Positions 38,931 to 50,900 of a DNA stretch of 64,000 bases are shown here, in pieces. Made by a program: the position numbers and the translations under genes. Origin of the DNA: Streptomyces alboflavus (lineage in GTDB: Bacteria > Actinomycetota > Actinomycetes > Streptomycetales > Streptomycetaceae); assembly GCF_000716675.1 (NCBI RefSeq), contig NZ_JNXT01000008.1, forward strand, positions 205,324 through 269,323. The letters are read 5' to 3'. The number at the start of each line of letters is the position of its first letter. Position 1 is the first letter of the stretch. The notes under the pieces were generated by a model. That model had not been told where the DNA came from. It ran no database searches and was given only the letters and a program-made list of their open reading frames with translations.

Positions 38931-41900
38931 ACCGGTCACCGGCGTGTCCGGCGACGCCGCCGTGCCTTGATCGGCCTCGGCGACCGCTGCCGCCGCGGCC
39001 ACCAACCCCCGCACGGTCCGCTGCCGGAACACGTCCTGCGGGGTGAACCGCAGCCCCGTCTTCCGGGCGGCGCCCACCAGTTGGATGGACAGGATGCTGT
39101 CGCCGCCCAGGGCGAAGAAGCTGTCGTCGAGACCGACCCGGTCCGTGTGCAGCAGCTCGGCGAACAGCACGGCGAGGGCCCGCTCCGCCTCCGTCCGGGG
39201 CTCCGCCCAGGCCTCGCCGGACGCGAACTCCGGGTCGGGCAGGGCCGCGCGGTCCAGCTTGCCGTTGGCCGTCACCGGCAGGGCGTCCAGCTCGACGAGG
39301 GCGGTGGGCACGAGGTGGGCGGGCAGCTGCGCCGCGAGGTGTTCCCGGACCCCGTCGAGGCCGGTGAGCGCGGCACGCGGGTCAGGCAGGTCACGCGGGT
39401 CACGCGGGACCACGTACCCGACGAGGTGGACGGTCCCCGTCCGCGTGTCCGTGCGCGCGGCGACGGCGGCGTGCGCCACGTCCGGATGCGTCTCCAACAC
39501 CCCCTGGATCTCTCCGGGTTCGACGCGCTGGCCGCGCAGCTTGAGCTGGTCGTCGCTGCGGCCCAGGTGTTCGAGCTCACCGTCGTGGCGGCGGCGGGCC
39601 AGGTCCCCGGTGCGGTAGAGCCGGGCACCGGGCGGGCCGTAGGGGTGGGCGACGAAGCGTTCGGCGGTGAGCGCGGGACGGCCCTGGTAGCCGTGGGCCA
39701 GCTGGGCCCCGGCGAGGTACAGCTCACCGACGGCGCCCGGCGGCAGGGGCCGCAGGCGGGCGTCGAGGACCAGGGCCTCGGTGTTCCAGACCGGGCGGCC
39801 GATGGGGACGCGCCCGGAGCTGACGTCGCGCGCGGTGACGTGCCGCGCGGTGACGTCCACGGCGGCCTCGGTGGGCCCGTACAGGTTGTGCACGGCGGCA
39901 CCCGGGACCAGCTCGTGGGCATCGGCGACGACGGCCGCGGTCAGGGTCTCGCCGCTCGCGAGGATCCGGCGGAGCGTGGCGCAGTCGGCGGGTTCGGCGG
40001 CGGCCGTGAAGGCGGCCAGCATGGACGGCACGAAGTGCACGGTGGTGACGGCGTGTTCGCGCAACAGCCGGGCGACCCGGGCCGGGTCACGGTGGTCGTC
40101 CGGTCCGGCGACGACCAGGGTGGCCCCGGCGAGCAGCGGCCAGAACAGCTCCCACACCGACACGTCGAAGGTGGCAGGAGTCTTCAGGAGCACCCGATCG
40201 TCGTCGGCAAGCCGGTAGGTGTCCTGCGCCCAGAGCAGCCGGTTGACGACGGCGGAGTGCGGGACGACGACGCCCTTGGGGCGCCCCGTCGAACCCGACG
40301 TGAAGATCACGTAGGCGGGGTCGCCGGGCCGCGGTGCCTTCGGCTCGGCGCGGCGGCTCGGCACGGCGTGCGCGGTGATGTCGAGGAGGGGCGGGAGGGG
40401 GTTGGGTGGGGTGAGGGGTGACGGGCCGTCGGCCGGGGACAGGAGCGGCCCCGGGTCCAGGGGCACCCGCCCAGCCGCCGGCACCACGGCCGGCTCCCCG
40501 TCCCTCGGAAGGAGACGCGGCAGCTCCTCGTCCGCGTCAGGGGCGGGCGTCGGCACGCAGTCCAGGCGCGCGGCCACCTCACCGTCGGCGACGAGCAGCG
40601 CGGCACCGGCGTCGGCGAGCAGGGACCGGATGCGCGCCGGAGGCCAGTCGGGGTCGACGGGCAGGTAGGCGGCACCGGCGCGCTGCACGGCGTGGACGGC
40701 GAGGACGAGTTCGGCGGAGCGCGGCAGGGCGACGGCCACCACGTGGCCGCGGCCGACGCCGCGTTCGGCGAGGAGGGCGGCGATCCGGTCGGCCTCGGTG
40801 TCGAACTCCGCGTAGGACCAGCGGCGGGGGCCGTCGCGCAGCGCCTCGGCGGACGGGGTGTGCGCGCACTGCCGGCGGACGAGTTCGGGCAGGGTCGTCG
40901 CGGGCACGGCGCGCATCGGTTCGGCGGCCCAGCGCGCGAGCGCCCCGCGGTCCTCGGCGTCGGTGACGGGCGCCTCGCCGATGGGGCGTCCGGGGTGGCG
41001 GCACAGCCAGTCCAGGAGTGCCGTGAACCGCCGTCCGAGGGCGGCGACCGTGGTCCTGTCGAACAGCGCGGTGCGGTAGTTGAGGGCGGCGCGCAGCCCG
41101 TCGCGGCCCGCTTCCTCGACGACGGCGAGCGTGAGGTCGAACTTCGCGCCGCGGGTCTCGACGAGCTGGACGTCGGCGGGCACGTCGCCGAAGGCCACGG
41201 TGTGGCCGGGCGCGTTCTGGTGGATGACGGCGACCTGGAAGAGCGGGTGCCGGGACAGGGAGCGCTCGGGGGCCAGCTCGTCCACCAGGCGCTCGAAGGG
41301 CAGCTCGCCGTGCTCGAAGGCGGCGAGGTCCATGTCCCGCACCCGCGCGAGGAGTTCGCGGAACGTGGGGTCGCCGGAGGTGTCGGTGCGCAGCACCACG
41401 GTGTTGGCCACGAGGCCGGGCAGGTCGCGCAGGCCGTCCTCGTCGCGTCCGCTCAGGAGGGTGCCGAGCGGCAGGTCGGTGCCCGCGCCGTGGGCGGTGA
41501 GGAGGGCGGCGAACGCCGCCTGGAGCGCCATGAACAGGGTGGCGCCGCCGTCCGCGGCGAGCCGGGACGCGGCGCGGTGCACGTCGGCGGGGACGGTGAA
41601 CTCCACGGAGTCGCCCCGCTGGTCGACCTCGGCGGCGCGCGGCCGGTCGAGGGGCAGGGGCGTCTCGGCGGGGGCGCCCGCCAGGGTCCCGCGCCAGTGG
41701 GCGAGCAGCCGCCGCTCGTCCGCGGCGAGGGCGTCGGCCTGCCACAGGGTGTAGTCGGCGTACTGGAGGGCGGGCGCGGGCGGCGCGGCGGCGCCGGTCA
41801 GCTCGGCGGTGTAGAGCAGGGCGAGGTCGCGGGTCAGCGGCTCGACGGACCGCTCGTCGAAGGCGATGTGGTGCAGGACCAGGAGCAGGGCGTACGTGCC

Positions 41901-44900
41901 GTCGGGGGCTTCGAGCGCGTGCGCGTGGAGCGGCGGCTCCTGCTCCAGGTCGAACTCGACGGCGGCGAGGCGCCGTGCGGTGTCCTCCAGGGTGTCGCCG
42001 GGTGCGACGGCGGTGTGCGCGAGCCGCGGCGCGACGTCGGTGAGGATCCGCTGGACGGGGCGCCCCTCGTGCTCGGGGTAGACGGTGCGCAGGATCTCGT
42101 GGCGGCGGGTGAGCGCGGCCAGGGCGCGGGGCAGGGCGTCGGCGTCCAGTGCCGCGTGCGGGCGCAGCAGCAGCGGGACGGTGTAGGTGGTCGCGGATCC
42201 GGCGAGGCGGTGCAGGAACCAGAGGCGGGCCTGGGCGGGCGACAGCGGCAGCCGCTCGGGGCGCGGCACCGGCATCGGCCCGGCGACGGGCTCCCGCCGC
42301 ACCGCAGGTACCGCCACCGCGTCGGCCTTGCCTCCCCCCTCCGCGAGATGCTCGGCGAGTTCCCCGACCGTCCGGAGCTCGAAGAGGGTACGGACCGACA
42401 ACCGGACGCCCAGGGCCGCACGGATGCGCCCCGCGAGTCCGGTCACGAGCAGCGAGTGCCCGCCGAGGACGAAGAAGTCGTCGTCCAGTCCCACCGCACC
42501 GCAGCCCAGCGTGGTCTGGAACTGCTCGGCGAGCACCCGCTCCAGGTCGGTGCGCGGAGCGCGGCCGCCGGGCGCGGCAGCCTGCTCGGGCAGCGGCAGG
42601 GCTCCCGTGTCGAGCTTGCCGTTGGGGGTCAGCGGCAGCGCGGGCACGGGGACGAAGGCGCTGGGCACCATGTACGCGGGGAGGGTCTCGGCGCACACCG
42701 CGCGCAGGTCGGCGGCGCTCGCGCCGCCGGTGGTGTACGCGACGAGGCCGGGTCCGGTGGGCAGGTCGTCGCGCAGGACGACGGCGGCCGACGGCACCCC
42801 GCCCCGGGAGCACAGGACCGCCTCGATCTCCGCGGTCTCCACGCGGAAGCCGCGCAACGAGACCTGCCGGTCGGCCCGGCCGAGGTACTGGGCCTGGCCG
42901 TCGGCGGACCAGCGGACCAGGTCTCCGCTGCGGTACATGCGCGCCCCCGGCGCCCCGAAGGGATCGGCGACGAAGCGGGTCGCGGTGAGCCCGTGCTGTC
43001 CCCGGTAGCCGCGCGCGAGGCCGCCGCCCGCCACGTACAGCTCCCCGGTGACACCGGGCGGGACGGGGCGCAGCGCGGAGTCGAGGACGTACAGGCGCAG
43101 GTCGTCGACGGCACGGCCGACGGGGCTCGTGCCGCGCGCGGTGGCCTCCCGCGCCCGCTCGGCGTCCAGTTCGTACGCGGTGACGTGCACGGTGGTCTCG
43201 GTGATCCCGTACATGTTGAGGAGCCGGGGCGCGTCGGGCAGCGTCAGCCAGGGCGTGACGCGGTGCGGGTCGAGTGCCTCGCCGCCGAACACGATGGTGC
43301 GCAGGGCGGCGGGGCGCGGTCCCTCGCCCGCGGTCAGGGCCTCGGTGAGCTGGTAGCAGGCGGACGGCGTCTGGTTGAGGACGGTGACGCCCTCGTCGTG
43401 CAGGAGCCGCAGGAAGTCAGGGGCGGAGCGGGTCACGTCGGCGGGGACGACGACGAGACGGCCGCCGTGCAGGAGCGCGCCCCACAGCTCCCAGACGGAG
43501 AAGTCGAAGGCGCAGGAGTGGAAGAGCGTCCACACGTCGTCGGGGCCCGACGGGCAGAGGTCGCGGGTGGCGTCGAAGAGCCGGGCGAGGTTCCGGCGGG
43601 TGACGACCACACCCTTGGGGCGGCCGGTGGAGCCGGAGGTGTAGATCAGGTAGGCGGCGTGGTCCGGCCGGACGGGTGCCGCGTCGACGGGCCCGCTCGG
43701 CAGCCGGTCGCGTTCGGCGGTGACCGCCGGGTCGTCCAGGTACAGCGCGGGGATGTCGTCGGGGACGCCCGCCGCCGTGCCGGTGGTGGTGAGCACGAGC
43801 GCGGGTGCCGCGTCGCCGAGTGTCCACGCGAGGCGGTCGGCGGGGTGGCCGGGGTCGAGCGGGACGTAGGCGGCGCCGGTCTTGACGACCGCGATGACGG
43901 CCTCCACGAGGTCGGGCGAGCGCGGCAGGAGCAGCGCCACCCGCTGTTCGGGGCCCGCGCCGCGCGCGATCAGGAGCCGGGCCAGGGAGTCGGTGCGCCG
44001 GTCGAGGTCCCCGTACGTCAGGGAGCGGCCCTCGTGCCGTACCGCCACCGCGTCCGGGCGGGCGGCCGCCACGGCGGCGAAGCGGTCGGCGACGTCCGGG
44101 ACGCCGTCGAGGACGGCGTCCGGGTTCCACGTGCCGAGGACGGTCGTGCGCTCGTCCGGGGTGAGGACGGGCAGCCGGTCCAGGGGCTCGTCGGGGGTGG
44201 CGACGGCGGCGCCGAGCAGGGTGACGAGGTGCCGGGTGAGGCGCTGGACGGTGGCGGTGTCGAAGAGGTCGGCGCTGTGGTTGACGGCGCCCTCGAGGCG
44301 TCCCGAGTCCAGGTGGTGGGTGAAGCCGATCGTCAGGTCGAACTTCGCGGTGGGCGTCTCGCGCAGTCGGAAGTCGGCCTCGACGCCGGGCGCGGTGAAC
44401 GGCGGCGCGGTGCGGCTCTGGTGGGTGAGCATCACCTGGAACAGCGGGTTGGCGGCGGAGCGTTCCGGGTTCAGCTCCTCCACGACCCGCTCGAACGGCA
44501 CGTCGGCGTGGTCGAAGGCGTCCAGGGTGGTGGCCCGCACCCGGTCCAGGAGGGTCCGGAACGTGGGGCGTCCGGACAGGTCGGCGCGCAGCACCAGGGT
44601 GTTGACGAAGAAGCCGACCAGGTTCTCGGTGCGGTGTTCGCCGCGCCCCGCGGTGGGGACGCCCAGCGGGATGTCGTCGCCCGCACCGAGGGCGCGCAGG
44701 AGCGCGGCCACCGCGGCCTGGACGACCATGAAGGGCGTGACCCCGGCCTCCCGCGCCAGCTCGCGCACGGCCGCGGCGACGTCGTCGGGGACGTCGAAGG
44801 GCACGTATCCGCCGCGTCCGCTCGGCCGGGCCGGGCGCGGCCGGTCGGCGGGCAGTTCCAGGTCCCGCGGGGCCCCGGCGAGGGTCCGGCGCCAGAAGTC

Positions 44901-47900
44901 CAGGTGGCCGCGCAGGTGCGGGCCCGCGAGGAGGTCGCGCTGCCACAGCGCGTAGTCGGCGTAACTCACGGGCAGCGCGGGCCAGTTCGGCCGCTCACCG
45001 GCGCGGCGGGCGGCGTAGGCGGTGGACAGGTCGGTGAGCAGGGGCTCCACGGATCCCTCGTCGCCCGCGATGTGGTGCAGGAGCAGGAGCACCGTCGTGC
45101 GGCCGGGCGCGCACAGCACGGTGACGCGCAGCGGCGGCTCGGCGGCCAGGTCGAACGGGCGCCGGGACAGTTCGTCGAGGGCGGCCTCGACCTCGTCGGG
45201 GCCGGTGACGGTGCGCTGTTCGAACGGCACGGTGGTGGCGAGGACCCGCTGGTGGGGGGCGCCGTCGGCCTCGGCGAAGACCGTGCGCAGGACCTCGTGG
45301 CGCTCGGCGACATCGAGGACGGCGGTGCGCAGCGCGGCCTGGTCCACCTCGCCGTGCAGGGTGAGCACGAACGGCAGGTGGTAGGCGCAGTCCTGGCCCT
45401 GAAGTCGGCTCAGGAACCAGAGGCGGGCCTGCGCGGGCGACAACGGAAGGCGATCCGGCCGGTGTTCGGCGCGCGCGAGTGCGGGCAGCCGGGTGCCGTC
45501 GGCCGCGGCGTGCCGGGCGAGTCCGGCGACGGTGGGCGTCTCGAAGATCTGCCGGACGCTCACCCCGCTCCCGCCGAGCACCCCGGCGGCCCGCCCGGCG
45601 AGGCGGGCCGCGAGCAGCGAGTGCCCGCCGAGGGCGAAGAAGTCGTCGTCGGCGCCGACCCGGGCCACGCCGAGGACGTCCGCGAACAGACCGGCGAGCA
45701 GTTCCTCGCGCTGTCCCCTCGGCTCCCGTCCTGTGCCCACGCGCAGCCGCGGTGCGGGCAGCGCGGCCCGGTCGAGCTTGCCGTTCGGAGTGAGCGGAAG
45801 GGCGTCCACCGGGACGCCGACGGCGGGCACAAGATACTCCGGCAGGCTCTCCGCCAGGGACCGGCAGATCTCCTGGGCCTGCGCCTCGTCGCGGGGGCCC
45901 ACGAGGTAGCCGACCAGGACCGGCGCGGGGTGGTGGGGTCCGGTGTACGCCACGACGGCGGCGTCCTTGACGCGGGGGTCGGCGCGCAGGGCCGCGGCGG
46001 CCTCGCCGGGCTCCACGCGGTGGCCGCGGATCTTCACCTGGTGGTCGGCCCGGCCGACGATGTCCAGGGTGCCGTCGGCGCGGCGCCTGGCGAGGTCTCC
46101 GGTGCGGTACATGCGGCTGCCGGGCGGCCCGTAGGGGTCGGCGGTGAAGCGTTCGGCGGTCAGTCCTGGCCTGCCGAGGTAGCCCTGGGCGAGTCCGGCG
46201 CCGCCGAGGTAGAGCTCGCCGGTGACTCCGGCGGGCACCGGGCGCAGGCCGCGGCCGAGGACGTGGGCGCGGGTGTTCCACAGGGGGCGGCCGACGTGCG
46301 GGGCGGCGGCGGTGGCCGGGGTGACGGGGGCGGCGGTGGACCAGACGGTGGTCTCGGTCGGGCCGTACAGGTTCGTGACGTCGGCGCCGAACTCGGTGAG
46401 CCCGCGGGCGAGATCGGCCGGAAGCGCCTCGCCGCCGGTCAGGACGCGGCGGCCCCGCACGGCCTCCGGGTCGGTGTCGAGGAGCGCGCGCCACAGCGAG
46501 GGCGTGGCCTGCATGACGGTGGCGTCGCACGCGCGAAGCAGCGCACCGAGCAGCGCCGGGTCCCGGACCTGGTCGCGGTCGGCGAGGATCACGGTGCCGC
46601 CGGTGACCAGGGGCAGGAACAGTTCGAGCACGGCGATGTCGAAGCCGACGGTGGTCACCGCGAGCAGCCGCTCACAGCCGTCGAAGGCGAGGGTGTCGGC
46701 CAGGCTCAGGAGCAGGTTGGTGACCGCCCGCTCGGTGACCACGACTCCCTTGGGGCGGCCGGTGGATCCGGAGGTGTGGATGACGTAGGCGGGCTGGTCG
46801 CCGTGGCGGGGCGTGGCGGGCGGCAGCGGCTCACACCGGGTGAGTTCGTCGCGTACCGCGTCGTCGTCGAGGACGAGGAGGTGGCGCGCGCTCCCGCCCA
46901 CGGTGGTGGCGGTGGACCGGTCGGTGACGAGGAGCGCGGGCGCGGCGTCGGCGAGCAGCTGCGTGACGCGCGCGGCGGGGAAGTCGGGGTCGACGGGCAG
47001 GTAGGCGGCGCCGGTGCGGGCCACGGCGAGGAGGGTGACCAGGAGGTCGGTGCCGCGGGGCAGGCTGACGCCGACGAGGGTGCCGGGTCCGGCGCCGCGC
47101 CCGGTGAGCAGCCGCGCGAGGCGGGCCGCCCGGTCGTCGAGGTCCCGGTACGAGAGGTGTTCGGCGCCGCTGACGAGGGCGGTCCTGTCCGGGGTGCGGG
47201 CGGCCTGGTCGGCGCAGAGGCGGCCGAGTCCCGGGGCGGGCAGGGGGTGTTCGGTGTCGTCGGCGGCCTCGCGCAGCCGGGTCCGTTCGGCGGGAGGCAG
47301 CACGTCGACGGTGGGCAGCGGGCGGTCCGGGTCGGCGGTCACCCGGTCGAGGAGGTGGGTGAACGCGTCGGCGAGACGGACGGCCGCGTCCCCGTCCCAC
47401 AGCTCACGGCGGTACTCCACCTGCCCGGTGGCCAGGCCGTTCTCGGTGTCCTCGCTGATGGTGAACTGCAGGTCGAACTTGGCGGCGCCGGTGTTCACGA
47501 GCCACGGGCGGCCCCACTGCCCGCAGAACACGGGCTCCGCGGAGAACTCCTCGCGCACCGCGAACAGCGTCTGGAAGAGCGGGCTCAGACCGGGCACGCG
47601 CGGCGGGTTGACCGCCTCCACCACCCGCTCGAACGGCAGCTCCCGGTGGTCGAGCGCCGCCAGGTCGGTCTCCCTGACCCGCTCCAGGAGCGCCCTGAAC
47701 CCGAGTGCTCCGCCGAGGTCCGTGCGCAGCACCACGGTGTTGATGAACAGGCCGACGGCGTCGCGCAGCGCCACGTCGTCCCGTCCGGCGACGGGCGTGC
47801 CGACGACGATGTCCTCGCCGCAGCCGAGCTGCGAGAGGGTCGCGGCGAAGGCGGCGTGCAGCACCATGAACGTACTGGTGCGGGTGGCGAGGGCGAGTTC

Positions 47901-50900
47901 CCGCACCCGCGCGACGAGTGCGGCGTCGAGGGTGAACTCGTGGGTCCCGGCGGGGCCGCCCGTCCGGGTGGGCCGGGGGCGCGCCCAGGGCAGCGTCACC
48001 TGTGCCGGTGCGGCGGCCAGTTGGCCGTGCCAATAGTCCGTGTGGCGCTGTGCGTCACGGAGGCCGGTGCGGTGCTGCCAGAGGGTGAAGTCGGCGTAGT
48101 CGACGGCGGTGGGCGGCCAGTCGGGGGCGAGCCCCTGGCGCCGGGCGGCGTACGCGTGGGCCAGGTCGGCGAGGAGGGGCGGCAGGGAGGCCTCGTCGCC
48201 CGCGATGTGGTGCAGGACGAGGAGGAGGGTGTGCTCGCCGGACAGCCGCGCGGGCCCCGGATCCCCCACTTCGGCGGTCGTGAACACCGCGACGCGCAGG
48301 GGGACTTCGGCGTCGATGGCGAACGGCCGCGTCGCCTCCGCGGCAAGGCACCCCTCCAGTTCCGCCTCGGTCACCCGGTGCCCGACGACCTCGGTCCTGG
48401 CGGCGGCCCCGTGCAGGACCCGCTGGAACGGCTCGCCCTCCGTTGCGGGGAAGACCGTGCGCAGCACCTCGTGCCGCCCCGCCAGGTCCTCGGCGGCCCG
48501 CCGCAGCGCGTCCAGGTCGAGGTCTCCGTCGACGCGCAGCGCCAGGGGAATGTTGTACGCGCCGTCCGCACCCTCGGCCTGGTGCAGGAACCACAGCCTC
48601 CGCTGGCCGGAGGAGAGCGGCACCCGCGCGGGCCTGGGCTGCGGCCCGAGCGGCTCCACGGCCGCGGCGGCGCCCTCCAGGTGCGCGCTCAGCAGCGCCG
48701 GGGTCGGATGGTCGAACAGGGCCCGTACGGGAAGCTCCGTGCCCGTCTCCGCGCGCAGTGCGGCGACCAGCCGGGCGGCGGTCAGCGAGTGCCCGCCGAG
48801 CGCGAAGAAGTCGTCGTCCACGCCGACTTCGATACGGCCGAGGACGCGGGCGAACAGATCGCACAGCAGCGCCTCGGCCCGCGAAGCGGGCCCACGCCCG
48901 GAGGCGGCGGGCAGCGCGGCGGGTGCGGGCAGCGCCCCGCGGTCGGTCTTCCCGTTGGGGGTACGGGGCAGTGCGGGCAGCTCGACGAAGAGGCCGGGGA
49001 CCATGTGCTCGGGCAGCACACCGGCGAGCCGCGCACGCAGCTCCGCCGCGTCGGCCCCGGCGTCGGCCCCCGCCAAGCCCGCCGCACCCGAGGCTCCACC
49101 GCCGGACACCACGTAGTACGCGACCAGCGCCACACCCCCGTCCGGCACGACGCGCGCGACCACGGCAGCCTCCCGTACACCGGGGTGGCCGAGGAGCGCG
49201 GCCTCGATCTCGCCGGGCTCCACCCGGTGGCCCCGGATCTTCAGCTGCTGGTCGGCCCGGCCGCCGATGGCGAGGGTGCCGTCGGCGCGCCAGTGGGCGA
49301 GGTCGCCGGTGCGGTACATGCGGGTTCCGGGCGGCCCGTAGGGGTCGGCGAGGAAGCGTTCGGCGGTGAGTGCGGTGCGGTGCAGATAGCCGTCGGCGAC
49401 GCCGTCACCGGCCAGGTACAGCTCGCCCGTGCGGCCCACCGGGACCGGCGCGAGGGTCCGGTCGAGCACGTAGGCACGGGTGCGGCGCACCGGGGTGCCG
49501 ACGTGCGGGGCGTCGCCCGCGGCGGGGGCCCCGGCGGTGGACCAGATGGTCGTCTCGGTGGGGCCGTACAGGTTGTGCAGCTCGGAGCCCAGGCCCCGCA
49601 GGGTGTCGGCGAGGTCGGGCGCGAGGGGCTCGCCGCCGCTGAGCATCCGGGTGCCGGTGAGGGCGTCGGGCACCGCCTCGGCGAGCACCCGCCAGAGGGA
49701 GGGCGTCGCCTGCATCACGGTCGGGGCGGTGGCGTCCGGGTCCCGCAGGAGTGCGCGCAGCGCGAAGGGGTCGCGTACGTCGTCGCTCGCGGCGAGCACG
49801 ACCCGGGCGCCGCTGATCAGGGGCACGAAGAGTTCGAGGGCGGCGATGTCGAAGGACACCGTCGTCACGGCGAGCAGCCGGTCGGCCGGGGTGAGGCGGA
49901 GCCGGTCGGCCATCGCCTTCAGGAGGTTGGCGAGGGCCCCGCGCGGGACGACGACGCCCTTGGGGCGCCCGGTGGAGCCCGAGGTGTAGATCACGTACGC
50001 GGTGTCGGCGGGGTGGTGCGGGGTCGCGGCGGCCGGGGCACGGCGGGTGTCCGGCGCGGGGCCCCGGGAGTCGCTTCCGGAGGCGTCGAGGACACCGTCG
50101 TCGGCCACGGTCACCACGACGGGTCCGCTGTCCGCGTCCGCATCGCTCGCCGTGTCCGACCCGTTCGGCGCGTCCCACCGCCCGGCACGGTCGGTGACCA
50201 GCAGCACCGGTGCGCTGTCCGCCAGCATGTGCCGGACCCGGTCCTCGGGGTAGTCGGGGTCGAGCGGTACGTATCCCGCGCCGGTCCTCGCGACGGCGAG
50301 CAGGGTGACCAGGAGGGCCTCGGTACGGGGCAGCGCGACGGCCACGAGCGCGCCGCGCCGTGCCCCTCGGGCACCCAGGGCGGCGCTCAACGCGTCGACC
50401 CGCGCGTCCAGTTCGGCGTACGTGAGCCGCCGGGCGCCGCTCTGCACGGCCACGGCGTCGGGCGTGCGCGCGGCCTGCGCCGAGAACGCCGCCGAGAGGT
50501 CGGGGGCGTCGTCGGCCGCTCCGTGCGGCACCGCGTCGCCCGGCGCGTTGAGGTCCTCCAGGACGTGCCGCTCCTCCGCGGGGTCGAGGACGCGCACGCG
50601 GCCTGCCGGCAGGTCCGTGGCGCAGGACGGCAGCCGCTCCAGAAGCGCGCCGAACCGCTCGGCGTGCGCGGCGAGTTCGGCCGGACCGTACAGATCGGGG
50701 TGTGCGTCGAAGGTGACGTCGAGACCGCCGGAGCCCGCGGGCGCGCCCGTGCCCGAGAGGCCCCCGGGCCCCGCGAGGCCGCTGACGGTCACGGTGAGGT
50801 CGTCGACCGCGCCCGCAGCGAGGTAGTGGGTGGTGCCCGCGCAGGCGCCGAAGGACAGCTCGGTGGGGAACGGCTTGAGGTTGAGCTGCGGGCCGACCAG

